Assembly: GCA_003327435.1 (NCBI GenBank)
Contig: QOQV01000001.1
Coordinates: forward strand, 186,001 to 250,000
Source: Ignavibacteriota bacterium
GTDB lineage: Bacteria; Bacteroidota; Ignavibacteria; UBA10030; BY39
Direction: 5' to 3'
Length of the DNA stretch: 64,000 bases
Part shown: piece by piece, positions 26,079-35,143 of the stretch
Layout: the number at the start of each line of letters is the position of its first letter
Position numbering within the stretch: position 1 is the first letter of the stretch
Notes under the pieces: generated by a model
Told to the model about the DNA's origin: nothing
The model's database searches: none
Seen by the model: only the letters and a program-made list of their open reading frames with translations
Position numbers and translations under genes: made by a program

Positions 26079-29000
26079 TTAGAAGTTATCAAGTCGTTCT
26101 TCAGCCATTATAACAGCAACTTTTAGAATCTTTGTACCGATATCAGGCATATCAATATGAACTATGTACATACCACTGGCAACTGGTAAGCCGTTATTAT
26201 TTTGTAAGTCCCAATCAGTTGTAGTACTTTGATCATCCTTATCAATTCTTCTAATCATAGTACCCTGTAAATTGAAAATCCTGATTGTACATTTTGGAGG
26301 TAAATTAGTAAATCTCATTATCCTACCAAATTGATTCCTTTCATATTCACTAGCTCCAAAATATGGATTGGGGACTGCCATAATCTTATCTATATCCTGT
26401 TTTGCAATTTCAACTGAAGATGTCGGTACATAGTTAGCGCTATTAAAGAAGAATGTGTCTTTTGGAGCGTTAACAAAATTTGGTGTAATGGTTAATTTAC
26501 CTACTGATTCGTTTAATGAGTGACCTGATCTCAGTTGTGGCCATAACACAAACAATACATCAAATTCATCAGCATTGTTTAGTAAATCTCTCGAAGTATA
26601 ATAAGGATCCGGAGTTTCAGAATAATCACTCTTCAAAATAAATGTATATTCCCTACCGCCAGCAGATGAATTATCTGGATCCCAGATACCATTTCCAGCT
26701 GCAGGATTTCTATCAGACCAAGCAATATTTAACTGTCGAGGTGGATCTGATGTAATATCCCAAGCAGTAAAAGGAACATTAACATAGTCCTGATACAGAT
26801 ATCTTGTTGGAGAAGTTAACCTAATATACCTATATGCTTTTTGAGGATTAGCAGCATCGAATCGTAATTCCACCTTTACTAAATCACCGGCACCTAAGTT
26901 TGAATCAAAGAAGTGGTTACCAACAAAAATTCCATCACCATCATTATCACCACCTGCTCCTGGTAAATCCCTTAACCAGAAATCTGTTTCAGGTGTCCAA
27001 TAAGTTTCATCAACATTTATACCAGCTGGAGGGCTAATCACTTTAACAAGTATACCGTCTACAATTGGATATAAATCATTCCCTGACTGATTAGTCATAT
27101 TAGAAACCTTTGGTTGGCCGGTTGTTGTATTTATTAAGCTCCAGACGAAGTCGTGTGTAACGGCATCAATTGAAAACACAACCTTATAAGAATCACCAGT
27201 TATTTTTCTTGGATCAATAACGATTGGGATTACTTTACCATCACTTAAAAATGTTTCAGAGCGATGTTCAACACCTTTAATCGTATCTCCATAGCTCGCT
27301 GCATATCGTGTTCCTGGTTGTTTAGTTGGTCGAATTCTAATTATATTTTTAGAACTTTCAAGGGTTTTGGGGACACTTTCCTTATTATAAGTATAAGCTG
27401 TAACCGCAAAATAGTAGTCTTTACCGTTAACTATAGGATTATTTGTCAGAAAATCTTTAGTTATCGATATGCTTCTTTTTAATCCATTATCACTTCCAAA
27501 TTTTACGGGTCTATTAACAAAGGCACCTAAATTTGGATCAAAGACATCGTCATATATTATCATCACATTATTTTTAATGTCATAGGTTGCAACAATTTTT
27601 TCATCACTTCCAGAAATGTTTGAATATTGATAAACCACATAACCTTCAAAAACATAATACGGGTCAGGATCTCCAGCAGCATCAGCAAGTGGATCAAAAG
27701 TTCTGGTTTCTTCTATTGTAGACGCATACTCGTGATCAATCCCCCAATTTAATACAATTTGATTATCGAGGGCTATTGCTTCAACTTTAGGAGATGCTGG
27801 TGGAGCTGCAAGTTTGAAATTTAAATCATACGCAGTTTGTGCAACTAAATCAGCCTGTTTAAGTGCATTGACACTTTGCAAATAATCTGAACCGAGGGCA
27901 ATTAGATTTCCTGCAACAATTTCTTGTGTATCTCCAGGTGCCATTGTAAATGGACCTGAACTCATTAAAAATCTTCTGTCACCACCAGGTCCCTGTTCTA
28001 ACCAGTTAGTTGCTGGATCATATGGTTTTGTTGGATCACCTGGGAACATAAAATTAGCGGGATTACCGAGTGGATCTGTGATTCTGACACCATTTCTATC
28101 ATATGCGCGCATATAATTATACACTTCTGCACCAGTCTGTGGATTTCCAAGTGGCGAAGTGTCATTATTGTACTTCACAAATGATGTCATCTTTAAATTT
28201 TTATAATCAGGTATTAATTTACCAGACACATATGCTGTATCTCCAGGAGATGGTACAATTGGTCCCTGGAAGAAATCGAAACCTGTTGCAGGTGGTACTC
28301 CGTACACTCCATCAACAGCATCGTAGTTATATGTATAACCCAATCCTAATGTCGTATCGCAACCATCATAATCATCACCTGAATCACCAAGATCAATATC
28401 TGTCCAAATTGTTATATATGCATCTTTCAGTGTTTTACCACCTTTGTTTATAATCTTCCACTTATAGAAGATAGTATTTCCAAGAGCATCTGAGCGAGCA
28501 TATGCAAATGCAGTTAATTGTACCTCAATTCCAAGCGGAGGAGTTAACATATTTGTATGAACAGCTGGATCATTATCATTAAAAACGCACCAAACGGTTT
28601 GATCTCCAAGAAGTTCAGGAGTATCTATACCAGGATCCCAAACTCCATTACCATTTACATCAACCCAGGGTGCTCCATCTTCAACAGGCCAGTTAGCATA
28701 ATCTGGATTATTTTCGGCGTTATCACCTCTGGATATTTTATACATTTTCCATCTATCATCGGCTGGGTTAATGCCTACACCAATTGGACCAGCAATATAT
28801 TCATAGGAATATTCTGCAACGGCAACACAGACCTGTCCAGTAGCATTGTCAATAGCACCAACCCATATTCCTGAAGCATAATTTGCGGTATTTCCGCTTC
28901 CCTTTGGCCATTCAAAACCGGCATTTCCTGTGCCGGGATCGCGATTAAATGAACCGTTGTTACGAATAAATGTGGATATATTATTAATATCCATTTTGAT

Positions 29001-29135
29001 ATAATCGCCAACAACACCAGGTTTCTGTTGTTTCTGACCTGATTTATCAGCAGAGGCAAGGTTGTTATTTACGATGAATAACAAAATTGCCAGGCTTAAA
29101 AATATTGTTGTTAGATAATTAATTTTCTTTCTCAT
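26079..29135 (-). CDS. Large secreted protein with T9SS type A sorting domain (cargo 3)
   Basis: A 1018-residue exported protein with an N-terminal hydrophobic signal segment (about residues 7-28). The N-terminal module has IRNNGSFNRD, GFEWPKGSG and GIWVGA, followed at about residue 159 by DVNGNGVWD, where the related cargo proteins have DxDGDG. A PGDTQEIVAG segment and a fibronectin-III-like domain (FEGYVVYQYSN) come next. The C-terminal 90 or so residues hold NPYFGASEY, CTIRIFNLQGTMIRRI and PVASGMYIVHIDMP, a T9SS sorting domain, and the protein ends EERLDNF. GAAGGAG precedes the ATG. It is the middle gene of the second cassette, between a TonB receptor and PorV copy 3. Confidence 0.9.
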   Translation of the reverse strand: MRKKINYLTTIFLSLAILLFIVNNNLASADKSGQKQQKPGVVGDYIKMDINNISTFIRNNGSFNRDPGTGNAGFEWPKGSGNTANYASGIWVGAIDNATGQVCVAVAEYSYEYIAGPIGVGINPADDRWKMYKISRGDNAENNPDYANWPVEDGAPWVDVNGNGVWDPGIDTPELLGDQTVWCVFNDNDPAVHTNMLTPPLGIEVQLTAFAYARSDALGNTIFYKWKIINKGGKTLKDAYITIWTDIDLGDSGDDYDGCDTTLGLGYTYNYDAVDGVYGVPPATGFDFFQGPIVPSPGDTAYVSGKLIPDYKNLKMTSFVKYNNDTSPLGNPQTGAEVYNYMRAYDRNGVRITDPLGNPANFMFPGDPTKPYDPATNWLEQGPGGDRRFLMSSGPFTMAPGDTQEIVAGNLIALGSDYLQSVNALKQADLVAQTAYDLNFKLAAPPASPKVEAIALDNQIVLNWGIDHEYASTIEETRTFDPLADAAGDPDPYYVFEGYVVYQYSNISGSDEKIVATYDIKNNVMIIYDDVFDPNLGAFVNRPVKFGSDNGLKRSISITKDFLTNNPIVNGKDYYFAVTAYTYNKESVPKTLESSKNIIRIRPTKQPGTRYAASYGDTIKGVEHRSETFLSDGKVIPIVIDPRKITGDSYKVVFSIDAVTHDFVWSLINTTTGQPKVSNMTNQSGNDLYPIVDGILVKVISPPAGINVDETYWTPETDFWLRDLPGAGGDNDGDGIFVGNHFFDSNLGAGDLVKVELRFDAANPQKAYRYIRLTSPTRYLYQDYVNVPFTAWDITSDPPRQLNIAWSDRNPAAGNGIWDPDNSSAGGREYTFILKSDYSETPDPYYTSRDLLNNADEFDVLFVLWPQLRSGHSLNESVGKLTITPNFVNAPKDTFFFNSANYVPTSSVEIAKQDIDKIMAVPNPYFGASEYERNQFGRIMRFTNLPPKCTIRIFNLQGTMIRRIDKDDQSTTTDWDLQNNNGLPVASGMYIVHIDMPDIGTKILKVAVIMAEERLDNF

Positions 29136-29176
29136 ATTTTTTCTCCTTCAAGAAATTTTTATCTTGATTCATTTAT

Positions 29177-31996
29177 TTAGTAATACAATCTTATTCCAAA
29201 TCTCATTTGTGCTGGTAAACCATAATTTGCAGGATTATTTTCTCTTGCTCTGAATATATCCACAGCTTCCTGTCCATATAATTGCGCCCACTCTTGGCCT
29301 TCACGAGTAGAGAGCCATCCTGAGTTATTTGGTTCACCAGTTCCTCTATAAACACTAAACACATTCTTTGCATCCAATACATTTATCCACCATAAGTATA
29401 TATTTGCTGAAACATTTTTGAAATTAAATGTTCTATCTATTTTTAAATCCAAACGGAAATTCCATGGTGTATAAGCTTGATTAATTGCACCTGTTGGACG
29501 AATTTCAGTTACACCACCAAAGAATGGGTTGTAAATTATAGATTGTGTATATGGAACACCGCTGTTGAATGCAAATAGTGCATTGATTCCAAATTTTTCG
29601 AGTGGATAGATATCTCCAACTTTGGGTCCTTCATTTGCTCCTAATCTATAATCTAAGTTAATACTACCATTATGCCTACGATCAAAATCAAGTGGTGCAA
29701 TTAATTTTGGATTTTCAGTCTGTATCCATGCTATCCTTGATTGGGTAAGCGGATCTGATCCAGTACCCATTGCATAAGAGAGTGTGTAATTAACTGTAGC
29801 TGCAAAATTTTTAGTTCTCCTTAATTCAAAAATTATATCAAAACCTTTTATTGTTCCATAATCAGTATTGATATAGGATTCATATCCATTAGGATAGCCT
29901 GGTTGAATATTACGAGATTGAATAAGATCTTTTACTTCTTTATAAAAAGCAGTTATACTTATTGCTGCTTGATCAGTTATCATTTGACGGAATCCGAATT
30001 CATACGCAACTGTCTTTTCAGGTTTTAAATTCGGATTTGGAATTTTTGTTGAAAATGGTGCATCTACGATCATGCGATTTAACCAGGTTTTGCTTGCCAG
30101 CACGTATTGCAATGGTGGTTGTGCGAGGAATATACCATATTGTGCATGGAAAACGGCTCTATCTGTGATCGGGAATGAAAATCCTAATCTTGGACTTACT
30201 GTAACAGTAGCTTTTGAATCTTCAATATCACCAGGATCGAAAACACCACCGCCTGGAGTTCCTCTTTCACCGTATGGATTATAAGGATCCTTAAAAACTT
30301 TTTCATTAGCATCGAAATAGTCCAAACGTGCACCTAAATTTAGCACAAGATCACTATATTCAATTTTATCCTGTACATAGAATGCACCATACACTGGATG
30401 TTTTGGACCTTCTTTTTTATCATTACCATCCACAAAGAAATTATCATCACCAGAAACCTCATAAGATCCATCATAAGTATAACCATAATATTCCACATTA
30501 TTTGCTCTATACAATCTCCATAGAGCATCAGGTGCTGTTGAAGTTGTTCCAATTGCTAATCCCATTGGATTTACTGTAAATCTCCTTATAATATAATATC
30601 TATATTCACCACCAAGTTTGAGGAGATGATTTCCTTGCTGACTAGTTATATCTCCATTAAATCCAATGTACTCTGATTTGGATTTTGTGAAGCGATCAAG
30701 TACATGACCTTTTGGGGCTATAGTACTATAAACAGCACCAGGATTTGTTGCCTGTGATGTTAAGAATGGATTGATTGCCGTGTCACCATAAGCCAGCAAA
30801 TTATCGAACCACCTTCCATCACCAGATTTAAGATCCTCTCTGAAATAAGAAACTTGTGCTGTGTAGAATGTTTTTGGATCAATATTTTGTGTGAATTTAA
30901 AATATCCTGAATATGTAGTGTTATCAAATCTTTGATGATTTTCCCAGGCACGGAATCTTCTGAAATTATCCCAGTTATTACCTTCACGCCCATAATAATA
31001 TCCACCTAACAACATTTGAATCTCAGGGATAGGTTTAGCGCTTAGCTTACCATTAACATTCCAGCTTGAAAGGGAGCTATTTGGTTTTATCCCGCCAATA
31101 GCACGGGGATCATTATCTCTTAAAAACTGTCTCTCCACAGCGAGGAATATCGTCAGCATATCTTTGCCGGGGATAATTGGACCACCAAATGTGGCATTAT
31201 AAACATTATAACCAAATGAGGTGTAGGGTCCGAAGAATTTATCGCCAGGTTTTATGAGATTATCGGTAATAGCTTCAACAGATCCAAAATAATTTGCTCT
31301 TGCTTGTCGTGTGGTTAAACTAACTAAACCTGACATAGCAGAACCATATTCAGCATTAAATCCACCAGTTTGAACCTGTAATTCTTCGATTGAATTTGTA
31401 TTTAAATTTGCAAAAGACGCGCTACCTGTACCAGCAAGTGGATTGTTAACGGCAACACCGTCAACAAAATATGCAACTTCATTTGGTCTGCCACCTCTAA
31501 TATACAAATTGTTTGAACCTTCATCCTGAACCACAGATGCTTGAACACCAACCACATTAACTGCACCTCTTATTGGAAGATTTGCAATTTCCTCATAGGT
31601 TTGTGTTCTAACGGTATTAGTATAGTCCTTCTGGATAAGTGGTCTTTCTGCAATTATTTGTACTTCTCTGAGTTCAATAGATTCCTCAATCAGAGCAAAA
31701 TTAATTTCTGTTGTAAAATCTGCTGATACCTTTACATTAGAAATGGTTACTTCTCGATAACCAACATAGGATGCTCTCAGCGTATAAGTTCCCGGAGGAA
31801 CATTCAATATGAAATAGCTTCCATCAACGCCCGAAGCTGCACCCATCGAAGTACCGACAATTAGTATATTAACTCCAACAAGTGGCTCTCCACTTGTCTT
31901 ATCTGTCACTTTACCTGCAATCTTACCGGGACCAGCAAAAACTAGGCTTGAAAGCGTAAATAAGAGCAGACTAAATAATAACAATTTACGTATCAT
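29177..31996 (-). CDS. TonB-dependent receptor with CarboxypepD-like N-terminal domain (copy 2)
   Basis: A receptor of about 939 residues. A signal peptide (residues 1-21) is followed by a carboxypeptidase-regulatory-like sandwich (GKIAGKVTDKTSGEPLVG, GYREV). A plug with LYIRGGRPNEVAYFVDG and VNNPLAGTGS comes next, then a barrel that ends MRFGIRLYY. GGAGG lies five bases before the ATG at 31996; an in-frame ATG at 32008 overlaps that Shine-Dalgarno sequence and is rejected. It is a paralogue of the product of 21589-24708 and, like it, is followed by a cargo gene and a PorV gene. No SusD partner is seen. A near-consensus promoter lies about 180 bases upstream. Confidence 0.94.
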   Translation of the reverse strand: MIRKLLLFSLLLFTLSSLVFAGPGKIAGKVTDKTSGEPLVGVNILIVGTSMGAASGVDGSYFILNVPPGTYTLRASYVGYREVTISNVKVSADFTTEINFALIEESIELREVQIIAERPLIQKDYTNTVRTQTYEEIANLPIRGAVNVVGVQASVVQDEGSNNLYIRGGRPNEVAYFVDGVAVNNPLAGTGSASFANLNTNSIEELQVQTGGFNAEYGSAMSGLVSLTTRQARANYFGSVEAITDNLIKPGDKFFGPYTSFGYNVYNATFGGPIIPGKDMLTIFLAVERQFLRDNDPRAIGGIKPNSSLSSWNVNGKLSAKPIPEIQMLLGGYYYGREGNNWDNFRRFRAWENHQRFDNTTYSGYFKFTQNIDPKTFYTAQVSYFREDLKSGDGRWFDNLLAYGDTAINPFLTSQATNPGAVYSTIAPKGHVLDRFTKSKSEYIGFNGDITSQQGNHLLKLGGEYRYYIIRRFTVNPMGLAIGTTSTAPDALWRLYRANNVEYYGYTYDGSYEVSGDDNFFVDGNDKKEGPKHPVYGAFYVQDKIEYSDLVLNLGARLDYFDANEKVFKDPYNPYGERGTPGGGVFDPGDIEDSKATVTVSPRLGFSFPITDRAVFHAQYGIFLAQPPLQYVLASKTWLNRMIVDAPFSTKIPNPNLKPEKTVAYEFGFRQMITDQAAISITAFYKEVKDLIQSRNIQPGYPNGYESYINTDYGTIKGFDIIFELRRTKNFAATVNYTLSYAMGTGSDPLTQSRIAWIQTENPKLIAPLDFDRRHNGSINLDYRLGANEGPKVGDIYPLEKFGINALFAFNSGVPYTQSIIYNPFFGGVTEIRPTGAINQAYTPWNFRLDLKIDRTFNFKNVSANIYLWWINVLDAKNVFSVYRGTGEPNNSGWLSTREGQEWAQLYGQEAVDIFRARENNPANYGLPAQMRFGIRLYY

Positions 31997-32303
31997 ATAA
32001 ACCTCCATTGATTTGTTAAAAGGTTAATTTTATTTTGATTAGAAAAATTGTGTTTGCTGAAATCGTTTTTACCTCCAACGATTTTAGCATGTTTTTTGTA
32101 AGAGTGTATAATTAATAACTGTATCAAAATACTATATCTATATCCTGTATTGTTTCACTATTTATTTCAATGAAAATATAATAAATAATTTTGACTATGT
32201 CAAGTGTTTCATTAAAAAAAAGTTAGATTTGATTGTATTTTAATAGATATAATAACATTTTAACCACTTAAAATTTTTAAAAATTTGCTTATTTTATGAG
32301 GAT
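31997..32303 (-). other. Intergenic region: promoter and long 5' leader of the second cassette
   Basis: No credible coding sequence lies here. On the minus strand it holds a near-consensus promoter (32175-32203) and a leader of about 170 bases. Within the leader, AAATCGTT (32060-32067) and its complement (32077-32084) form a hairpin whose loop displays GGAGGTAAA on the RNA, about 70 bases before the true start. The remainder is very AT-rich. Confidence 0.6.
32175..32203 (-). promoter_or_regulatory. Sigma-70-like promoter of the second receptor/cargo/PorV cassette
   Basis: TTGACA (32203-32198), a perfect -35 box, is 17 bases from TATATT (32180-32175) on the minus strand. Initiation near 32168 would produce the long leader described for the intergenic region, ahead of the receptor at 31996. 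Confidence 0.72.
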
Positions 32304-32918
32304 TTATGGATTTTTCGTATTTTTTAGCAATTTTATAAAAAATGAAGACAAATCTTTTTTCCCAACCCCCGTCCTTGCTGAAAATGGTAAAATTTTACAA
32401 CTTTCTATACCTAATGCTTGTATATATCCCTTAATTTGCTGATTTATTTCTTGATTATTAATTGTATCACATTTATTTAATAAGATGTAAAATTCCCTAT
32501 TTATCTGCTTAATATATTCAAACATCATCATATCCAAATCAACCCACTTTCTCCTTATATCAAATATCAGAACAACAAGTTTGATATTATTATGATTGGT
32601 AAAAAATCTTTCGATGAGATATTTCCATTTAGCAATTAACTGTTTACTGACTTTTGCATACCCATAACCTGGTAGGTCAACAAAATAAAACTTTGAATTT
32701 ACCAGATAATAATTTATTTGTTTTGTTTTGCCTGGCTTTTTACTTACGAAAGCTATTTTTTTCCCAACAAGAGAATTTATAACAGATGATTTACCGACAT
32801 TAGAACGACCAGCAAATACGATCATTGGTTGATAAATTTCTGGAAATTTATAATTAAGAGTTGAATCAGTTAATGCAATTGAGTATTGTAATTTTATATC
32901 TTGAATTTTCTCGATCAT
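32304..32918 (-). CDS. engB: Ribosome biogenesis GTPase EngB (YihA/YsxC)
   Basis: A 204-residue single-domain GTPase. G1 is GRSNVGKS at residues 37-44, G3 is DLPGYGYA, and G4 is NKCD. The switch phrase KKPGKTKQINYY is typical of this family. EngB/YsxC assists late assembly of the large ribosomal subunit in the cytoplasm, which fits its place just downstream of the ribosomal alpha operon. A strong terminator stands between rplQ and its start, leaving little room for its own promoter, so it may depend on read-through. The ATG at 32918 has no strong Shine-Dalgarno sequence. Confidence 0.96.
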   Translation of the reverse strand: MIEKIQDIKLQYSIALTDSTLNYKFPEIYQPMIVFAGRSNVGKSSVINSLVGKKIAFVSKKPGKTKQINYYLVNSKFYFVDLPGYGYAKVSKQLIAKWKYLIERFFTNHNNIKLVVLIFDIRRKWVDLDMMMFEYIKQINREFYILLNKCDTINNQEINQQIKGYIQALGIESCKILPFSARTGVGKKDLSSFFIKLLKNTKNP

Positions 32919-32931
32919 TGTACAAATAAAA

Positions 32932-32959
32932 AAGGCACAAAGAAAATTCTTTGTGCCTT
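32932..32959 (-). terminator. Terminator of the ribosomal protein alpha operon
   Basis: A 12-13-bp perfect stem (AAGGCACAAAGA at 32932-32943 with its complement at 32948-32959) closes a tight loop. On the minus strand it is followed by TTTTTT. It lies 16 bases after the rplQ stop and ends the long ribosomal gene run, with engB starting 13 bases further on. Confidence 0.88.
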
Positions 32960-32975
32960 AATTTTAAAATAAAAT

Positions 32976-33470
32976 TTATTCTTTTATTTCAGCTTCGCTC
33001 TTTTCAGAAACTTTCTCTTTTTTTTGCCAGCCCTTCTTTTCCTTTTTTGTTTTTGTTTCTGATTTAGCTTTTTCCTTTACAACATTAAAATCAACAAGCT
33101 CAAGAATTGCCAGAGGGGCTGCATCACCGAGTCGTTGTCCAAGTTTTATAATTCTTGTATATCCACCTGGACGCTGTGCAACTTTGGGTGCAATTTCCGT
33201 GAATAATTCTTGAACCACCTCTCTATCCTTTATATATCTTGAAATTAATCTACGTGCATGTACATCTTTTTGACCATTTTCATTTTCTTTTGTAAGAGCA
33301 TTTTTTGCACGGGTTATGAGTTTTTCGACAAAAGGTCTTGTTTCTTTTGCTTTTGCCAGTGTAGTTTGAATTTTCTTATGTCTGAGTAACTCAGTTGCAA
33401 GTGTATTTAAGAGTGCTTTACGATGACTGGCTGTTCTTTTAAGTTTTCTACCGGATTTCCTATGTCGCAT
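32976..33470 (-). CDS. rplQ: 50S ribosomal protein L17
   Basis: A 164-residue L17. The conserved core occupies about residues 1-118 (MRHRKSGRKLKRTASHRKAL; VEKLITRAK; GYTRIIKLG). The remaining 45 or so residues are a lysine/glutamate-rich extension (KKEKKGWQKKEK), longer than the about 125-residue E. coli protein and common in Bacteroidota-type L17. It lines the large subunit near the peptide exit. It starts 23 bases after rpoA and is the last gene of the alpha operon, followed by a terminator. Confidence 0.98.
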   Translation of the reverse strand: MRHRKSGRKLKRTASHRKALLNTLATELLRHKKIQTTLAKAKETRPFVEKLITRAKNALTKENENGQKDVHARRLISRYIKDREVVQELFTEIAPKVAQRPGGYTRIIKLGQRLGDAAPLAILELVDFNVVKEKAKSETKTKKEKKGWQKKEKVSEKSEAEIKE

Positions 33471-33492
33471 AATTTATCCTGTTTTTATTGCT

Positions 33493-34467
33493 TTATTCGT
33501 TTAAATATTTATCTACATCCATTCCGAATGTTAGTCCATATTCTTCGACTATTTCGGTAAGTTCTGATAATGATTTTCTACCAAAGTTTTTAAATTTCAT
33601 CAGTTCAGATATATCTAATCTTACAAGATCCCCAAGTGTTTGTATATTACCAGAACGTAATACATTGTGCGAACGAACTGAAAGTTCCAACTCTTCGATT
33701 GGAGTTTTTAAGATTGCCCTAATTCTTGCTATATCAGCATCACTTTCACCTAGAACAGATTCACTCTGCAAACGGGTAAAATAATCGATATGGCTTTTAA
33801 GTATTTGCGCTGCTTGCACTACTGCATCATCTGGAGTTATTGAACCATCTGTTTGAACCTCAAGAATTAATTTTTCAAAGTCAGTTTGCTGACCTACTCT
33901 TGTTGGTTCGATTGTAAATTTCACATTTACAATTGGCGAATATATCGCGTCTATTGGAATAAGACCGACAGTTTGCTCAGGTTGAGGATACTCTTCTGCC
34001 GGCACAAATCCTCTGCCATGTCCAATATATAAATCCATTTTTAATGTTGCATCTTCTTCTAAAGTAGCAAAATGTTGTTCTGGATTTAAAATTTCAATAT
34101 CATCTGTGAATTTCTGTAAATCGCCTGCTGTATAGCTCTTTGGCCCTTCAAGCGATATTGATATCTTATTGGTTTTCCTGTTGATTACTTTTATTCTAAT
34201 TGCTTTAATATTTAGAATCAATTCAGTAACATCTTCCTTAACTCCTGAGACAGTAGAAAATTCGTGAAGAACACCTTTAATGTGTATGGCATTGAATGCT
34301 GAACCTGATAGCGACGACAGTAATACCCTACGCAAAGAGTTTCCTATTGTAACCCCAAAGCCTTTTTCGAGTGGTTGTAAAATAAATTTTCCATACTTAT
34401 TTGTGTAAGTATTTGTATCAATCTCCAACTTATCTGGCATATGCAAATTAATTGTAGTCTTATCCAT
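33493..34467 (-). CDS. rpoA: RNA polymerase alpha subunit
   Basis: A 324-residue alpha subunit. The N-terminal dimerisation domain (about 1-235) shows KGFGVTIGNSLRRVLLSSL and the GRGFVPAEEY segment. After a linker, the C-terminal domain (about 255-324) has LELSVRSHNVLR and GRKSLSEL, the helix-hairpin-helix region that touches promoter UP elements and activators. It nucleates assembly of the polymerase whose beta and beta' subunits are encoded at 52192-60299. TAGGAG lies six bases before the ATG. It sits between rpsD and rplQ in the usual alpha-operon order. Confidence 0.98.
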   Translation of the reverse strand: MDKTTINLHMPDKLEIDTNTYTNKYGKFILQPLEKGFGVTIGNSLRRVLLSSLSGSAFNAIHIKGVLHEFSTVSGVKEDVTELILNIKAIRIKVINRKTNKISISLEGPKSYTAGDLQKFTDDIEILNPEQHFATLEEDATLKMDLYIGHGRGFVPAEEYPQPEQTVGLIPIDAIYSPIVNVKFTIEPTRVGQQTDFEKLILEVQTDGSITPDDAVVQAAQILKSHIDYFTRLQSESVLGESDADIARIRAILKTPIEELELSVRSHNVLRSGNIQTLGDLVRLDISELMKFKNFGRKSLSELTEIVEEYGLTFGMDVDKYLNE

Positions 34468-34487
34468 ATCAATCTCCTAATTTTATA

Positions 34488-35117
34488 TTATTTTGAATAC
34501 AATTCAACAATGAGTTGAGGATTTGCATTCAATGGAACATCAGCAAGTTCTGGTATATTCAAGAAGGTACCACTCATATTTGCCTTATCAAGGCTTAGCC
34601 AGGGTAAAATTGCATTATCACGCATTCTTTTCAATGAAGAATGAATGATATCGAGTTGTTTACTTTTTTCTCTAACCTGAATAACATCCCCCGGATTCAG
34701 TAAATAAGATGGGATGTTAACTACTTTGTTATTAATCATAAAATGACGATGAGCTATTAACTGTCGTGCAGTTTTTCGAGATGGTGCAAATCCCAACCTG
34801 TATACAACATTGTCAAAACGCCTTTCTAACAACTTAATTAATGTTTCACTTGTTCTTCCAGTTTGTTTTAATGCTTTTAAGAAGTAATTATGGAACTGAG
34901 TTTCCATCAATCCATACATTCTTCTAACTTTTTGTTTTTCTCTTAATTGAATTCCGTACTCGGAAATTTTCAATCTCCTTGATTGTCCATGTTGACCAGG
35001 TGGATAATTACGTTTTTCAACTGGACATTTTTCAGTGAAACATTTTGTTCCTTTTAAGAACAATTTTTGACGTTCTCTTCTACATAATCTACAGCTTGAT
35101 TCAATATATCTTGCCAT
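34488..35117 (-). CDS. rpsD: 30S ribosomal protein S4 (zinc-binding form)
   Basis: A 209-residue S4 with the N-terminal cysteine pattern CRLCRRER and KCFTEKC, a C+ form that should bind zinc. The S4 RNA-binding domain follows at about residues 98-160 (RRFDNVVYRLGFA; SRKTARQLIAHRH). S4 is a primary 16S rRNA binder, and in many bacteria it represses its own alpha operon by binding the mRNA. It lies between rpsK and rpoA. No strong Shine-Dalgarno sequence precedes the ATG, which suggests translational coupling to rpsK. Confidence 0.98.
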   Translation of the reverse strand: MARYIESSCRLCRRERQKLFLKGTKCFTEKCPVEKRNYPPGQHGQSRRLKISEYGIQLREKQKVRRMYGLMETQFHNYFLKALKQTGRTSETLIKLLERRFDNVVYRLGFAPSRKTARQLIAHRHFMINNKVVNIPSYLLNPGDVIQVREKSKQLDIIHSSLKRMRDNAILPWLSLDKANMSGTFLNIPELADVPLNANPQLIVELYSK

Positions 35118-35143
35118 TCTTTTTTATACCTTTTTAATTTTTA

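Noticed and set aside
28103-28453. A plus-strand open frame rich in histidine, tyrosine and glutamine
   Set aside because: It lies wholly opposite the cargo 3 coding sequence and its odd composition is explained by the complement of aspartate/glycine-rich codons.
21589-31996. SusCD-type polysaccharide utilisation locus
   Set aside because: The two TonB receptors lack adjacent SusD lipoproteins and no glycoside hydrolase genes are present.
15000-32000. A complete type IX secretion system
   Set aside because: Only PorV-like proteins and sorting-domain cargo are present. No PorU, PorT, Sov, PorK, PorL, PorM or PorN-like gene was recognised, so the machine must be encoded elsewhere.
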